Below are positions 1 through 6,839 of a stretch of DNA of 12,737 nucleotides, one piece after another. Positions within the stretch are counted from its first letter, which is position 1. Every line of letters begins with the position of its first letter. The translations under genes were made by a program, and so were the position numbers. This DNA is from an uncultured Arenimonas sp. (GTDB lineage: Bacteria; Pseudomonadota; Gammaproteobacteria; Xanthomonadales; Xanthomonadaceae). Location: positions 1 to 12,737 of the forward strand of contig CAMLKR010000057.1 in assembly GCA_946480565.1 (NCBI GenBank), in the 5' to 3' direction. Below the pieces are notes generated by a model, which had not been told where the DNA came from, made no database searches, and saw only the letters and a list, made by a program, of their open reading frames with translations.

Positions 1-2
1 AC

Positions 3-506
3 TGGGGCAGCGAGGAAGAGGCCGCGTGGAAGGACAACTACCGGCGCTGGATGGCTTTCGTGAACGACTACAAGAACCGCGGCGGCCGCGTCACGGTCGG
101 CAGCGATTCTGGCTACATCTACAAGACGTATGGCTTCGGCACGATCGAGGAGCTGGAACTGCTGCGCGAGGCCGGCTTCCATCCGCTGGAGGTGGTGCGC
201 GCGGCGACGCTGTCGGGCGCCGAGGCGCTGGGCGCCGCCGACCGCATCGGTTCGATCGAACCGGGCAAATACGCCGACCTGGTGGTGCTGTCGGAGAACC
301 CGCTGGCCAACCTGAAGGTGCTCTACGGCACCGGTCATATCCGCCTGGGGGCCGACGGCCAGCCGCACCGCGTCGGCGGCGTGCGCTACACGATCAAGGG
401 CGGACTGGTGTACGACGCGCCGGCCCTGCTGGCCGACGTGCGCCGCATCGTCGCGGATGAAAAGGCCAAACGCGGCATCACCGTGTACCCGCAGCCCGGC
501 GACTGA
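3..506 (+). CDS. Amidohydrolase, C-terminal part (5' end outside window)
   Basis: The open frame enters from the left edge (first complete codon at base 3) and stops at TGA 504-506, leaving 167 residues. The segment [19 protein letters not shown] has the strand-Asp-loop arrangement of the last metal-binding Asp in the amidohydrolase (PF01979) TIM barrel. It is followed by [18 protein letters not shown] and then [20 protein letters not shown], the standard return from the barrel to the small composite beta domain in imidazolonepropionase/dihydroorotase-like hydrolases. The family hydrolyses C-N bonds of cyclic amides, peptides or related substrates; the substrate cannot be read from this fragment. 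The N-terminal HxH metal motif and any signal peptide lie outside the window. The gene is convergent with topA, with 24 bp between stop codons. ATG 51 is an internal Met, not the start. The family call is firm; the specific function is unknown. Confidence 0.85.
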   Translation, partial: WGSEEEAAWKDNYRRWMAFVNDYKNRGGRVTVGSDSGYIYKTYGFGTIEELELLREAGFHPLEVVRAATLSGAEALGAADRIGSIEPGKYADLVVLSENPLANLKVLYGTGHIRLGADGQPHRVGGVRYTIKGGLVYDAPALLADVRRIVADEKAKRGITVYPQPGD

Positions 507-530
507 CCGGGCGGCGGGCATCGCCCCGGA

Positions 531-3032
531 TCAGGCGGCTTTCGCGGCCTTTTTCGCCGCCTTTTTGGCCGGGGCCTTCTTCACGGATTTTTTCGCTGCT
601 TTTTTGGTCGCTTTCTTGGCGGCCTTTGTCGCCGGCGCCTTCTTGGCCGCGGCTTTCTTCGGCGCGGACTCGGCCGCGGCCTTGGCCGCCTTCTTGGCCG
701 GGGCCTTCTTGGCGGCGGCCTTCTTGCCGAAGCGGCCGCCCTTGCGCACCGGCTTGCCCTCGGCCAGCAGGGCCTCGCACTCGGCCTGGGTCAGGCTGGC
801 GGGGTCGCGGTCCTTGGGGATCTTGCCGTTCTTCTCGCCGTCGGTGATGTAGGGGCCGTAGCGGCCGTTCAACACCTGGATGTCGGTGCCCGGGAAGGTC
901 TTGATGGTGCGGTTGGCGATCATCTCCTGCTTGGCGCGCACCAGTTCGACCGCGGCTTCGAAACTGATGGTGTACGGGTCGTCGGTCTTGCCGAGCGAAG
1001 CATAGGTGTCGCCCAGCTTCACGAACGGCCCGAAGCGGCCGATCGCCACCGTGACGTCCTTGCCCTCGTGCTGGCCCAGGCTGCGCGGCAGGTTGAACAG
1101 CGGCAGCGCCTCCTCCAGCGTGATGGTGTGCATGCTGGTGCCCGGCCGCAGCGAGGCGAACTTGGGCTTGTCCTCGTCCTCGGCGGTGCCGATCTGGGCG
1201 AAGGGCCCGTAGCGGCCCAGGCGCACCGACACCGGCTTGCCCGACTTCGGGTCGATGCCCAGCACGCGCGAACCGGTGGCCTCGGAGCGGTCCACCGACT
1301 CGCTCTTCTCGTCGATGGTGGCCTTGAACGGCTTCCAGAAGCGCTCGAGCAGCGGCACCCAGGCCGCTTCGCCGGCGGCCACCGAGTCCAGCTCGTCCTC
1401 CAGCTTGGCCGTGAAGTCGTAGTCCACGTACTGCATGAAGTGGCCGGTGAGGAACTTGGCCACCGCGCGGCCGACGTCGCTGGGCTTGAACCGGCGGTTG
1501 TCCAGGTAGACGTATTCGCGGTTCTGCAGCACCTGGATGATGCTGGCATAGGTGGACGGCCGGCCGATGCCGTATTCCTCCAGCGCCTTCACCAGCGAGG
1601 CTTCCGAAAAACGCGGCGGCGGCTCGGTGAAGTGCTGGTCGGTGTGGATGCTGCCCAGCGGCACGCTCTGGCCGGTCTTCATCGGCGGCAGCTTGCGCCC
1701 CTCGTCCTCGTCCTCCGAGGTCTTGGCGTCCTTGCCTTCCTCATACACGGCCAGGAAACCCGGGTCGATCACCGTGGTGCCGCTGGCGCGGAAGCTGTGC
1801 TCGCTGCCGGCGGCCAGCTCCACCGAGACGGTGTTCATCGTCGCCGGCACCATCTGCGAGGCGACGGTGCGCTTCCACACCAGCTCGTAGAGGCGGCGGG
1901 CGTCGTCGTCCAGGTAGCGCGCGATGGAGGCCGGCGTACGCAGCGCGGACGTGGGGCGGATCGCCTCGTGCGCTTCCTGCGCGTTCTTGGATTTGGACTT
2001 GTATTCGTTGGGCTTGTCCGGCACCGCGCCGGTGCCGAAGTCGCGGGCGATGACGTCGCGGATTTCGGCCACGGCTTCCTGCGACAGGTTCACCGAGTCG
2101 GTACGCATGTAGCTGATCAGGCCGACCGCGCCCTCTTCGCCGATCGCGACGCCTTCGTACAGCTTCTGCGCCACGCGCATGGTGCGCGAGGTGGTGAAGC
2201 CGAGCTTGCGCGCGGCCTCCTGCTGCAGGGTCGAGGTGATGAAGGGCGGCGCCGGCCGGCGCTTGCGTTCCTTGCTGACCACGTCGGTGACGCGCAGCGC
2301 GTCGCCGGCGGCCTTCACCAGGCGGGCGCGCGCGGCTTCTGCGGCCTTGGAGTCGGTGATCGTGAACTGTTCGAACTTCTGGCCGTCCAGCTTCACCAGG
2401 CGGGCCGTGAAGGCCTGCTGAGGATGGTTGAGCTCGGCCTCCATCGACCAGTACTCGCGCGGCACGAAGGCTTCGATCTCCTCCTCGCGCTCGACGATCA
2501 TGCGCAGCGCCGGCGACTGCACGCGGCCGGCCGACAGGCCGCGCTGCACCTTGCGCCACAGCACCGGGCTGAGGTTGAAGCCGACCAGGTAGTCGAGCGC
2601 GCGGCGGGCCTGCTGGGCGTCCACCAGGTCGGAGGCGACCTGGCGCGGGTTCTGCACGGCCTCGCGGATGGCGCGCGGCGTGATCTCGGTGAACACCACC
2701 CGGTGCAGGGCCTTGCCCTTGAGCAGGCCGCGCTCCTTCAGGATCTCGGAGATGTGCCAGCTGATCGCCTCGCCCTCGCGGTCCGGGTCGGTGGCGAGGT
2801 AGACGGCCTCGGCGCCCTTGGCGGCCTTGGCGATCGCCTCGACGTGCTTTTCGTTCTTCTCGATCAGCTCGTAGCGCATCGCGAAGCCGTGGTCCGGGTC
2901 GACCGCGCCCTCCTTGGGCACCAGGTCGCGGACGTGGCCGTACGAGGCCAGGACGTGGAAGTCCTTGCCCAGGTACTTGTTGATCGTCTTGGCCTTGGCG
3001 GGCGACTCGACGATGAGGAGGTTCTTGGCCAT
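531..3032 (-). CDS. topA: DNA topoisomerase I (type IA, omega protein)
   Basis: An 833-residue protein that relaxes negatively supercoiled DNA by cutting and passing single strands, opposing gyrase. The TOPRIM domain is at residues 1-145: Glu9 in [13 protein letters not shown] and the acidic triad D82-x-D84-x-E86 in [13 protein letters not shown]. The type IA core follows; the catalytic Tyr is Y308 in [13 protein letters not shown], and [14 protein letters not shown] (about 486-499) is a further core signature. The C-terminus has three glycine-rich topoisomerase repeats (near 587-615, 658-680 and 716-735, each with a GRYGP/GRFGP turn). It ends in a Lys/Ala tail (about 767-833). The only Cys is at 752, so the three tetracysteine zinc ribbons of E. 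coli TopA are absent. The start is ATG 3030-3032, giving the canonical [15 protein letters not shown]; a GGAG lies 12 nt upstream, a rather long spacing. A candidate promoter lies at 3116-3146, so topA probably has its own transcript. Confidence 0.98.
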   Translation of the reverse strand: MAKNLLIVESPAKAKTINKYLGKDFHVLASYGHVRDLVPKEGAVDPDHGFAMRYELIEKNEKHVEAIAKAAKGAEAVYLATDPDREGEAISWHISEILKERGLLKGKALHRVVFTEITPRAIREAVQNPRQVASDLVDAQQARRALDYLVGFNLSPVLWRKVQRGLSAGRVQSPALRMIVEREEEIEAFVPREYWSMEAELNHPQQAFTARLVKLDGQKFEQFTITDSKAAEAARARLVKAAGDALRVTDVVSKERKRRPAPPFITSTLQQEAARKLGFTTSRTMRVAQKLYEGVAIGEEGAVGLISYMRTDSVNLSQEAVAEIRDVIARDFGTGAVPDKPNEYKSKSKNAQEAHEAIRPTSALRTPASIARYLDDDARRLYELVWKRTVASQMVPATMNTVSVELAAGSEHSFRASGTTVIDPGFLAVYEEGKDAKTSEDEDEGRKLPPMKTGQSVPLGSIHTDQHFTEPPPRFSEASLVKALEEYGIGRPSTYASIIQVLQNREYVYLDNRRFKPSDVGRAVAKFLTGHFMQYVDYDFTAKLEDELDSVAAGEAAWVPLLERFWKPFKATIDEKSESVDRSEATGSRVLGIDPKSGKPVSVRLGRYGPFAQIGTAEDEDKPKFASLRPGTSMHTITLEEALPLFNLPRSLGQHEGKDVTVAIGRFGPFVKLGDTYASLGKTDDPYTISFEAAVELVRAKQEMIANRTIKTFPGTDIQVLNGRYGPYITDGEKNGKIPKDRDPASLTQAECEALLAEGKPVRKGGRFGKKAAAKKAPAKKAAKAAAESAPKKAAAKKAPATKAAKKATKKAAKKSVKKAPAKKAAKKAAKAA
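534..566 (+). terminator. Possible plus-strand terminator for the amidohydrolase gene, inside the topA tail
   Basis: On the plus strand GGCGGC (534-539) can pair with GCCGCC (556-561), directly followed by TTTTT (562-566). A nested alternative pairs GCGGC (544-548) with GCCGC (556-560) around a 7-nt loop. This lies 28 bases after the amidohydrolase stop at 506, and the 24-bp gap between the two stop codons has no terminator of its own. The first stem is short with a 16-nt loop and the sequence is also coding on the other strand, so the call is tentative. Confidence 0.3.
534..734 (-). repeat. Low-complexity Lys/Ala-encoding tail of topA
   Basis: Residues 767-833 of TopA are built almost entirely from short [11 protein letters not shown]-type units, and the DNA reads as an imperfect repeat of AAG/AAA and GCC/GCG codons. 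The tail resembles histone H1-like and other basic DNA-binding tails. By analogy with the Lys-rich tails of zinc-finger-less mycobacterial topoisomerase I, it probably contacts DNA during strand passage. The distal part, about the last 26 codons, switches to AAA for many lysines, whereas the proximal part mostly uses AAG. This produces T5-T6 runs on the plus strand at 562-566, 588-593 and 600-605. Such tracts are prone to length variation and sequencing error, so the exact tail length should be trusted less than the rest of the gene. Confidence 0.75.
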
Positions 3033-3079
3033 GGCCGGGGGATGCTCCGTGGGGCCGGTTTCCGGGCGCCCAGATGGCT

Positions 3080-3114
3080 CGGCCCGCGGGGGTCGCGGGC
3101 CGGGGGTCTTTTTT
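3080..3114 (+). terminator. Hairpin plus T-tract facing away from topA (plus-strand terminator shape)
   Basis: Arms CGGCCCGCG (3080-3088) and CGCGGGCCG (3094-3102) form a perfect 9-bp stem with a GGGGT loop. GGGGTC follows, then six T (3109-3114). Read on the plus strand this looks like an intrinsic terminator, although five bases separate the stem from the T-run. No sense gene runs into it from the left on that strand, so it could only stop antisense transcription across topA. On the minus strand the same stem would sit in the topA 5' leader, just downstream of the candidate promoter and preceded by an A-run. Confidence 0.4.
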
Positions 3115-3115
3115 C

Positions 3116-3146
3116 ATTAAGGCACCAGCCCGGCCGACCCTGTCAA
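3116..3146 (-). promoter_or_regulatory. Candidate sigma70 promoter for topA
   Basis: On the minus strand a perfect TTGACA (3146-3141) is followed after 19 bp by CTTAAT (3121-3116), which matches the -10 consensus at four of six positions; CCTTAA gives an 18-bp spacer. It lies about 85-115 bp upstream of the topA ATG and downstream of the preceding gene's stop at 3205. The spacer is longer than the ideal 17 bp. The rest of the gap (3147-3204) is GC-rich with small C/G palindromes but no T-run, so no terminator is seen after the gene ending at 3205, and some readthrough into topA is possible. Confidence 0.4.
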
Positions 3147-3204
3147 GCAAGGCCGGCCGGGGCCCCCGGACGGGGGACGGGGCGCCCGGGGCGGGCGACG
3201 GGGT

Positions 3205-3876
3205 TCAGCGGCAGGTGGTCGGCAGGTATTTCTGCTGGGCCAGGTCGCTGCTGCAGGACCAGCTGCCGTCCGGCTCCCGGCGCAGGTAGATGCGGCCGTC
3301 GGCCAGGTCCGCGGCCCCCGGCAGGGCGTCCAGGGTCAGTTCGATCACGCAGACGCCGTCGCCCAGCGGCACCACGTCCACGGCGGCCAGGCCCTCGCTG
3401 TAGGGCTCGCCCAGCTCGAGTTCGGCGGCGTCGCGCGGGCAGCGGTCGGTGTTGGCGACGAATTCCGACACCAGCATCTTGGCCGTTTCCGCCTCGACCA
3501 CCACGGCGTTGAGCTTGGAGCGCACGATGTAATCGTTGTAGGCGGGAAGGGCGATGGCCGCCAGGATGCCGATCACGGCGATCAGGAAGACGCCGACGCA
3601 GACGGCGACGATGGCCACGATGCCGCAGCCGCCCTTCTTGGCCTCGGCCGGCGCGGCGACGGGGGTGGGTGCCGACATCCCGGGCGCCGCCTGGCCGGGC
3701 GGGCGCAGGCCCAGCTCGACCTGGAACTGGCCCAGCGGCGCCCACTCCGCCATGCCCTCGCGCCAGACCAGGCTGTTGTAGTCCACCACGCCCTGGCGAT
3801 GCGCCTCGGCCAGGCGCTCGGCGTCCACCGGCCCCTGCCGGTTGTGCCCGCGATCGACGAAATACCAGCTGCCCAT
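3205..3876 (-). CDS. GYF_2 (DUF4339) domain fused to a type IV pilin-like transmembrane helix and head
   Basis: A 223-residue protein. Residues 1-50 (SWYFVDRGHNRQGPV ... LVWREGMAEWAPLGQF) match the GYF_2/DUF4339 pattern: W-Y start, GPV, LVWREGM, W-x-x-L. A Pro/Ala-rich linker follows (about 57-79), then Lys-Lys and a hydrophobic segment (about 84-110). Its end, VIGILAAIALPAYNDYIVRS, closely resembles the N-terminal helix of type IV pilins. The normal prepilin features are missing: aligned on Pro111, pilin Glu5 falls on Val94 and the leader Gly on Ile89. The positive-inside rule puts the GYF_2 domain in the cytoplasm and the about 110-residue head in the periplasm. The head has four Cys (146, 176, 208, 222); the last pair resembles the C-terminal disulfide loop of pilins. 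Start ATG 3874-3876 is chosen for its GGAGGA and because the domain begins there; an upstream in-frame ATG at 4014 would run through the terminator into smg. Function unknown. Confidence 0.88.
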   Translation of the reverse strand: MGSWYFVDRGHNRQGPVDAERLAEAHRQGVVDYNSLVWREGMAEWAPLGQFQVELGLRPPGQAAPGMSAPTPVAAPAEAKKGGCGIVAIVAVCVGVFLIAVIGILAAIALPAYNDYIVRSKLNAVVVEAETAKMLVSEFVANTDRCPRDAAELELGEPYSEGLAAVDVVPLGDGVCVIELTLDALPGAADLADGRIYLRREPDGSWSCSSDLAQQKYLPTTCR

Positions 3877-3880
3877 GATT

Positions 3881-3886
3881 TCCTCC
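3881..3886 (-). promoter_or_regulatory. Strong ribosome binding site deciding the start of the GYF_2/pilin-like gene
   Basis: GGAGGA on the minus strand lies 4 nt before ATG 3876. It is the clearest Shine-Dalgarno sequence in the window and excludes the 46-residue N-terminal extension that the open frame would allow. Confidence 0.7.
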
Positions 3887-3909
3887 GCGTGCCGCGCTGT
3901 CGGCGCGAT

Positions 3910-3941
3910 CCCCAAAACAAACGCCCGGCCGGGGCCGGGCG
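3910..3941 (-). terminator. Intrinsic terminator after smg
   Basis: Read on the minus strand, CGCCCGGCC (3941-3933) pairs with GGCCGGGCG (3930-3922). The pairing is perfect over 9 bp; in practice 8 bp with a 4-nt loop. TTTGTTTT (3921-3914) follows immediately. It begins 20 bp past the smg stop and is the best terminator in the window. It marks the end of the tsaP-dprA-smg unit and implies that the GYF_2/pilin-like gene, only 33 bp further on, depends on readthrough or on a promoter I cannot identify. Confidence 0.8.
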
Positions 3942-3961
3942 CTGCGTTCTCCCGCCCGGCC

Positions 3962-4435
3962 TCAGTGGACCGGTTCGGGTTCGTCCTCGAACATCTGGCT
4001 TTCCATCCAGGCATAGGCCGCTTCCGAGCCCGGCTGGTTGAACAGCACCATCAGCACGACCCACTTCAGGTCGTCCACGTCCACCTCGTCCTGGTCGAGC
4101 GCCATCACGCGGTCCAGCACCAGCTCGCGCTGGTCGGCATCGATCACGCCGCTGTGCTCCAGGAACATCAGGAAGCCGCGGCATTCGATGTCCAGGCGGT
4201 CCAGCTCCGGTTCGGAGTAGACCCGCACCGGGGTGTCCAGGCGCGGCGCGGCCGCGGCCGGGCGCTGGCGCGCGAGTTCGTCGAGCCAGTCGAAGGCCTT
4301 GTTGATTTCCGTGGGGCTGAAACCGGCCTGGATCAGGCCGTTCTGGAGCGAGTCGCGATCCCGGACGGCATCGGGGTCGTCGTAGAAGTAGTGCTCGAAC
4401 AGGTACAGCAGGACGTCCAGTATGGTCTCTTTCAT
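3962..4435 (-). CDS. smg: Smg family protein (DUF494)
   Basis: A 157-residue acidic protein, the same length I recall for E. coli Smg. It opens [20 protein letters not shown] and continues with [22 protein letters not shown] (34-55), the typical DUF494 opening. It ends in a helical segment ([32 protein letters not shown], residues 105-136) and a Glu-rich tail. The family is soluble and widespread in beta/gammaproteobacteria beside dprA and topA. Its role is not established; the gene next to dprA is a constant of its context. The start ATG 4433-4435 follows a GAGGG at very short spacing (2 nt). A long upstream extension is open in frame but would overlap dprA and lacks family resemblance. It lies 35 bp after dprA and is followed by the terminator at 3910-3941, so it is the last gene of its transcript. 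Confidence 0.95.
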   Translation of the reverse strand: MKETILDVLLYLFEHYFYDDPDAVRDRDSLQNGLIQAGFSPTEINKAFDWLDELARQRPAAAAPRLDTPVRVYSEPELDRLDIECRGFLMFLEHSGVIDADQRELVLDRVMALDQDEVDVDDLKWVVLMVLFNQPGSEAAYAWMESQMFEDEPEPVH

Positions 4436-4470
4436 TACCCTCAGCCTGCGCCCGCGGCGCGGTGGGAAGG

Positions 4471-5586
4471 TCAGGGCCTCCGGGCGTACCGTCCGTGGTC
4501 GTTCACCACGTGCCCTTCCAGCTCCATGACCAGCAGCATGGAGGACAGGGCGGCGACCGTCAATCCTGTCCGCATCGCCAGCACATCCATGCCCGTTGGG
4601 TCGTGGTCGAGCGCGGACCACAACAGGCTGTGGTCCGGGTCGGGCGCCGACTGTCCGCCGGCTGACCGGGAACACCCGGTGTCAGGCGGGGCTTGGAGGG
4701 AGCCGCGCATGGTTTCGGCGAGCTGCGCCGCCAGCGGCGCCAGCGCGGCCAGCACGTCGTCCGGCGATTCGACCAGGGCCGCCCCGTCGCGGATCAGCCG
4801 GTGGCAGCCCCGCGCCAGCGGGTTGTTGATCGCGCCCGGCAGGGCGAAGACCTCGCGGCCCGCCTCCGCGGCCAGCCGGGCGCTGATCAGGGCGCCCGAG
4901 CGCATCGCCGCCTCGACCACGAGGGTCCCGAGGCTGAGTCCGGCGATGATGCGGTTGCGGCTGGGGAAGTGGCTGGGCAGCGCGGCGGTGCCGGGCGGGT
5001 GTTCGCTGACCACGGCGCCGGTGCCGGCGATGCGGGCCATCAGGCCGGCGTTTTCCTCGGGGTAGGCGAGATCGAGGCCGGTGCCCACGACGGCGACGGT
5101 ACGACCCGCGTCCAGGGCGCCTTCGTGGGCGGCGGTGTCGATGCCCTGGGCCAGTCCGCTGGTGATGGTCCAGCCGGCCGCCGCCAGCGCCCGCGCGAAG
5201 CGCCGGGCGTGGTCGCGGCCGCCCGGGCTGGGCCGGCGGCTGCCGACGATGCCGACCTGGGCGGACCAGAGCAGGCCGGGGTCGCCGGCGACGAACAGCA
5301 GGGCGGGTGGCGCGGGAGAGCGCCGCAGCAGGGCCGGATAGTCGGCGTCCTGCCAGCCCAGCAGACGCCGGCCGGGCTGCGCCAGCCAGGCCAGGTCGGC
5401 CTGAAGGCGGCGCCGGTCCGGGCAGCGCAGCCAGCCGCGGCTGGCGGGAGAAAGGTCCAGGCCTGCGCCCCGCATCGCGGCGTCCAGCGCGGCGGCCGGG
5501 TCTTCGTGCTGTTCCAGCAGCTGGCGCAGCATGGCGTCGGGCAGGCGGGCCCGGGACAGGGTGAGCAGGGCGAGGTCGGGACTCAT
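4471..5586 (-). CDS. dprA: DNA-processing protein DprA (Smf), RecA loader in transformation
   Basis: A 371-residue cytoplasmic protein that binds incoming single-stranded DNA during natural transformation and loads RecA. The N-terminal helical region spans about 1-75. The Rossmann-like DprA core (about 76-290) shows [13 protein letters not shown] (111-123), [18 protein letters not shown] (141-158), [12 protein letters not shown] (207-218) and [22 protein letters not shown] (248-269). A low-complexity linker (about 291-317) leads to a C-terminal winged-helix domain (318-371: [21 protein letters not shown]...). Length and domain order are those of full-length gammaproteobacterial DprA, so nothing suggests loss of function. 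Start ATG 5584-5586 has no clear Shine-Dalgarno; a very stable hairpin ends 11 nt before it. It is transcribed after tsaP (64-bp gap) and before smg (35-bp gap). The presence of dprA alone does not prove that the organism is transformable. Confidence 0.97.
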   Translation of the reverse strand: MSPDLALLTLSRARLPDAMLRQLLEQHEDPAAALDAAMRGAGLDLSPASRGWLRCPDRRRLQADLAWLAQPGRRLLGWQDADYPALLRRSPAPPALLFVAGDPGLLWSAQVGIVGSRRPSPGGRDHARRFARALAAAGWTITSGLAQGIDTAAHEGALDAGRTVAVVGTGLDLAYPEENAGLMARIAGTGAVVSEHPPGTAALPSHFPSRNRIIAGLSLGTLVVEAAMRSGALISARLAAEAGREVFALPGAINNPLARGCHRLIRDGAALVESPDDVLAALAPLAAQLAETMRGSLQAPPDTGCSRSAGGQSAPDPDHSLLWSALDHDPTGMDVLAMRTGLTVAALSSMLLVMELEGHVVNDHGRYARRP

Positions 5587-5597
5587 GGCCCCGAAAG

Positions 5598-5625
5598 CAT
5601 CGCGGCGCCCGAAGGCGCCGCGATG
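5598..5625 (-). other. 12-bp perfect hairpin with UUCG tetraloop between tsaP and dprA
   Basis: On the minus strand CATCGCGGCGCC (5625-5614) and GGCGCCGCGATG (5609-5598) form a perfect 12-bp stem closed by TTCG, giving the very stable C(UUCG)G cap in RNA. It is followed by GCTTTCGGGGCC and the dprA ATG. The three-T run is too poor for a strong terminator. Likely roles are weak attenuation, protection of the tsaP mRNA 3' end, or masking of the dprA start region. This is inference; the structure itself is plain in the sequence. Confidence 0.7.
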
Positions 5626-5650
5626 TAGGAACTTTGCGCTGGGACCTGTC

Positions 5651-6757
5651 TTACTGGTTCGCGTCAGGATGCTTGAGCAGGTCGCCCTGGCGCACCGGGC
5701 GGATGCCTTCCATCACCAGCGCGTAGCTGACCTTGTCGAAGGTGCGGAACACCATCAGGCGGCCCAGGAAATCGTCCGGCATCTCCACCTTGTCGCCGTT
5801 CGCCGCCATCTTGTTGCGGTGGGCGACAACGTCCGGGCGGATGGCGCCGTCGTGCCAGATCGACATGACGTGGCCGTTGCGGATGCCGTCGCGGGCGCCG
5901 GCCGAAATCGCCACGACCACCTTGGGGCCAGCCTCGAGGCCGTCCGCGACCGCGAGGATGCGGGCGCGCTCCGGGATGCTGTCCGGGGCCCGCGGCATGA
6001 ACTGCAGGTCGTAGGGCTGGGCCTCTGTCGGCAGCACGCGGTCGCCGACGCGGATCTCGCGGCCTTCCTCGCGCAGCACCACCACGGCCACTTCGCCCTG
6101 GATCTGGGTCACTTCGCCGGTGGCGTGGATCTGGAGCTCATGGCCCAGGAACTCGCCGCTGGCTTCGCCGAAGCCCTTGGGGTTGGTCCAGTGCTTGTGC
6201 TCGCGGTCGCCGCGGAAGTTCAGGTCGGAGTGGCCGGGCCGCTCCTTGCCCTTGCCGCCACCGAAGACATAGACCGGACGCGCCAGGTCGACCACCTGGC
6301 CCGGCTGGGCGCCGTCGAGGCCGCGCACGTAGACCAGCTGGCCGGCCGTGCTGTACAGGCGGTCTTCTTCCAGGCCGACCACGTAGGGCAGGGACTTGAC
6401 GTCCTCGACCACGGTGAACTGCTTGAGGAAGGGCTCGATGTCGGACAGCGGGATCGTGTCGATCGCCTCGCCGATCTGCGGGCCGTCGGACTGGATCACC
6501 GGCTCGCCGTCGATGTAGACCAGGCTGAGCACGTCACCCGGGTAGATCAGGTGCGGGTTCTTGACCTGCGGGTTGGCCTGCCAGATCTCGGGCCACAGCC
6601 ACGGCTTCTTGAGGAAGCGGCCGGCAATGTCCCAAAGGGTGTCGCCCTTTTTGACCGTGTAGGTCGTCGGATGGTCCCCGCGCAGCTCGTCCGCGATCGC
6701 GGCGGTGGCGAGGGTGAGCAACATGGCAGCGCTAACTGCAAGAAGCCGTTTAAACAT
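5651..6757 (-). CDS. tsaP: LysM-domain protein TsaP, peptidoglycan anchor of the type IV pilus secretin
   Basis: A 368-residue exported protein. Residues 1-22 are a signal peptide: MFKRLL, a hydrophobic core, then ATAAIA before DEL. Residues 32-80 are one LysM domain (TTYTVKKGDTLWDIAGRFL ... WPEIWQANPQVKNPHLIYPGDVLSL), which binds peptidoglycan glycan strands. The long C-terminal region (about 110-368) carries the conserved LysM-protein module found beside dprA (YVVGLEEDRLYSTAGQLVYVRGL; LRPxRQGDLLKHP-like end). In Neisseria, Myxococcus and Pseudomonas the equivalent protein, TsaP, helps fix the PilQ secretin in the cell wall. The gene order tsaP-dprA opposite def-fmt-rsmB matches that of Pseudomonas aeruginosa PA0020. 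Start ATG 6755-6757 has AGGTGGA 8 nt upstream and gives a clean signal peptide; a longer upstream frame is open but would cross the divergent promoter region. First gene of the tsaP-dprA-smg unit. Confidence 0.85.
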   Translation of the reverse strand: MFKRLLAVSAAMLLTLATAAIADELRGDHPTTYTVKKGDTLWDIAGRFLKKPWLWPEIWQANPQVKNPHLIYPGDVLSLVYIDGEPVIQSDGPQIGEAIDTIPLSDIEPFLKQFTVVEDVKSLPYVVGLEEDRLYSTAGQLVYVRGLDGAQPGQVVDLARPVYVFGGGKGKERPGHSDLNFRGDREHKHWTNPKGFGEASGEFLGHELQIHATGEVTQIQGEVAVVVLREEGREIRVGDRVLPTEAQPYDLQFMPRAPDSIPERARILAVADGLEAGPKVVVAISAGARDGIRNGHVMSIWHDGAIRPDVVAHRNKMAANGDKVEMPDDFLGRLMVFRTFDKVSYALVMEGIRPVRQGDLLKHPDANQ

Positions 6758-6796
6758 GGCAGCTATCCACCTGATTTTCCCCGGACAGGTTGGGCG

Positions 6797-6827
6797 AATA
6801 TAGCCCAAATCCGGACCGGGATTGCAA
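6797..6827 (-). promoter_or_regulatory. Candidate promoter for tsaP-dprA-smg
   Basis: On the minus strand TATATT (6802-6797) matches the -10 consensus at five of six positions. TTGCAA (6827-6822) lies 19 bp upstream as a weak -35 (18 bp if CTATAT is used). The predicted start of transcription is about 30 nt before the tsaP ATG. This is the only AT-rich patch in the region apart from the def -10 box, which supports the call, but the -35 and spacing are imperfect. Confidence 0.35.
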
Positions 6828-6839
6828 GCCCGCCCCGGG

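Noticed and set aside
478..780. A 100-codon minus-strand frame over the topA tail, which could be mistaken for a small basic DNA-binding protein
   Set aside because: It is a frame-shifted reading of the Lys/Ala repeat. The topA frame continues through the region to its own stop with the expected composition.
3147..3204. C/G-rich palindromic stretch after the GYF_2/pilin-like gene, considered as its terminator
   Set aside because: Stems are only 5-6 bp and no T-run follows on the minus strand before the topA promoter.
1068..3512. An 814-codon open frame on the plus strand, antisense to topA and running into the next gene
   Set aside because: It is the mirror of topA's GC-rich codon structure. 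Its protein is Arg/Gly/Ala/Leu/His-biased, has no recognisable domain, and crosses the topA promoter region and another gene. topA has every catalytic motif.
3877..4014. A 46-residue N-terminal extension of the GYF_2/pilin-like gene
   Set aside because: It would start inside smg and read through the terminator. The strong GGAGGA and the start of the GYF_2 domain point to ATG 3876.
4662..4685. Bulged hairpin (ACCGGG/CCCGGT with outer CTGAC/GTCAG) in the dprA linker coding region, considered as a small inserted element
   Set aside because: It is short, imperfect and in frame within a low-complexity linker. No flanking repeats or second copy were seen in the window.
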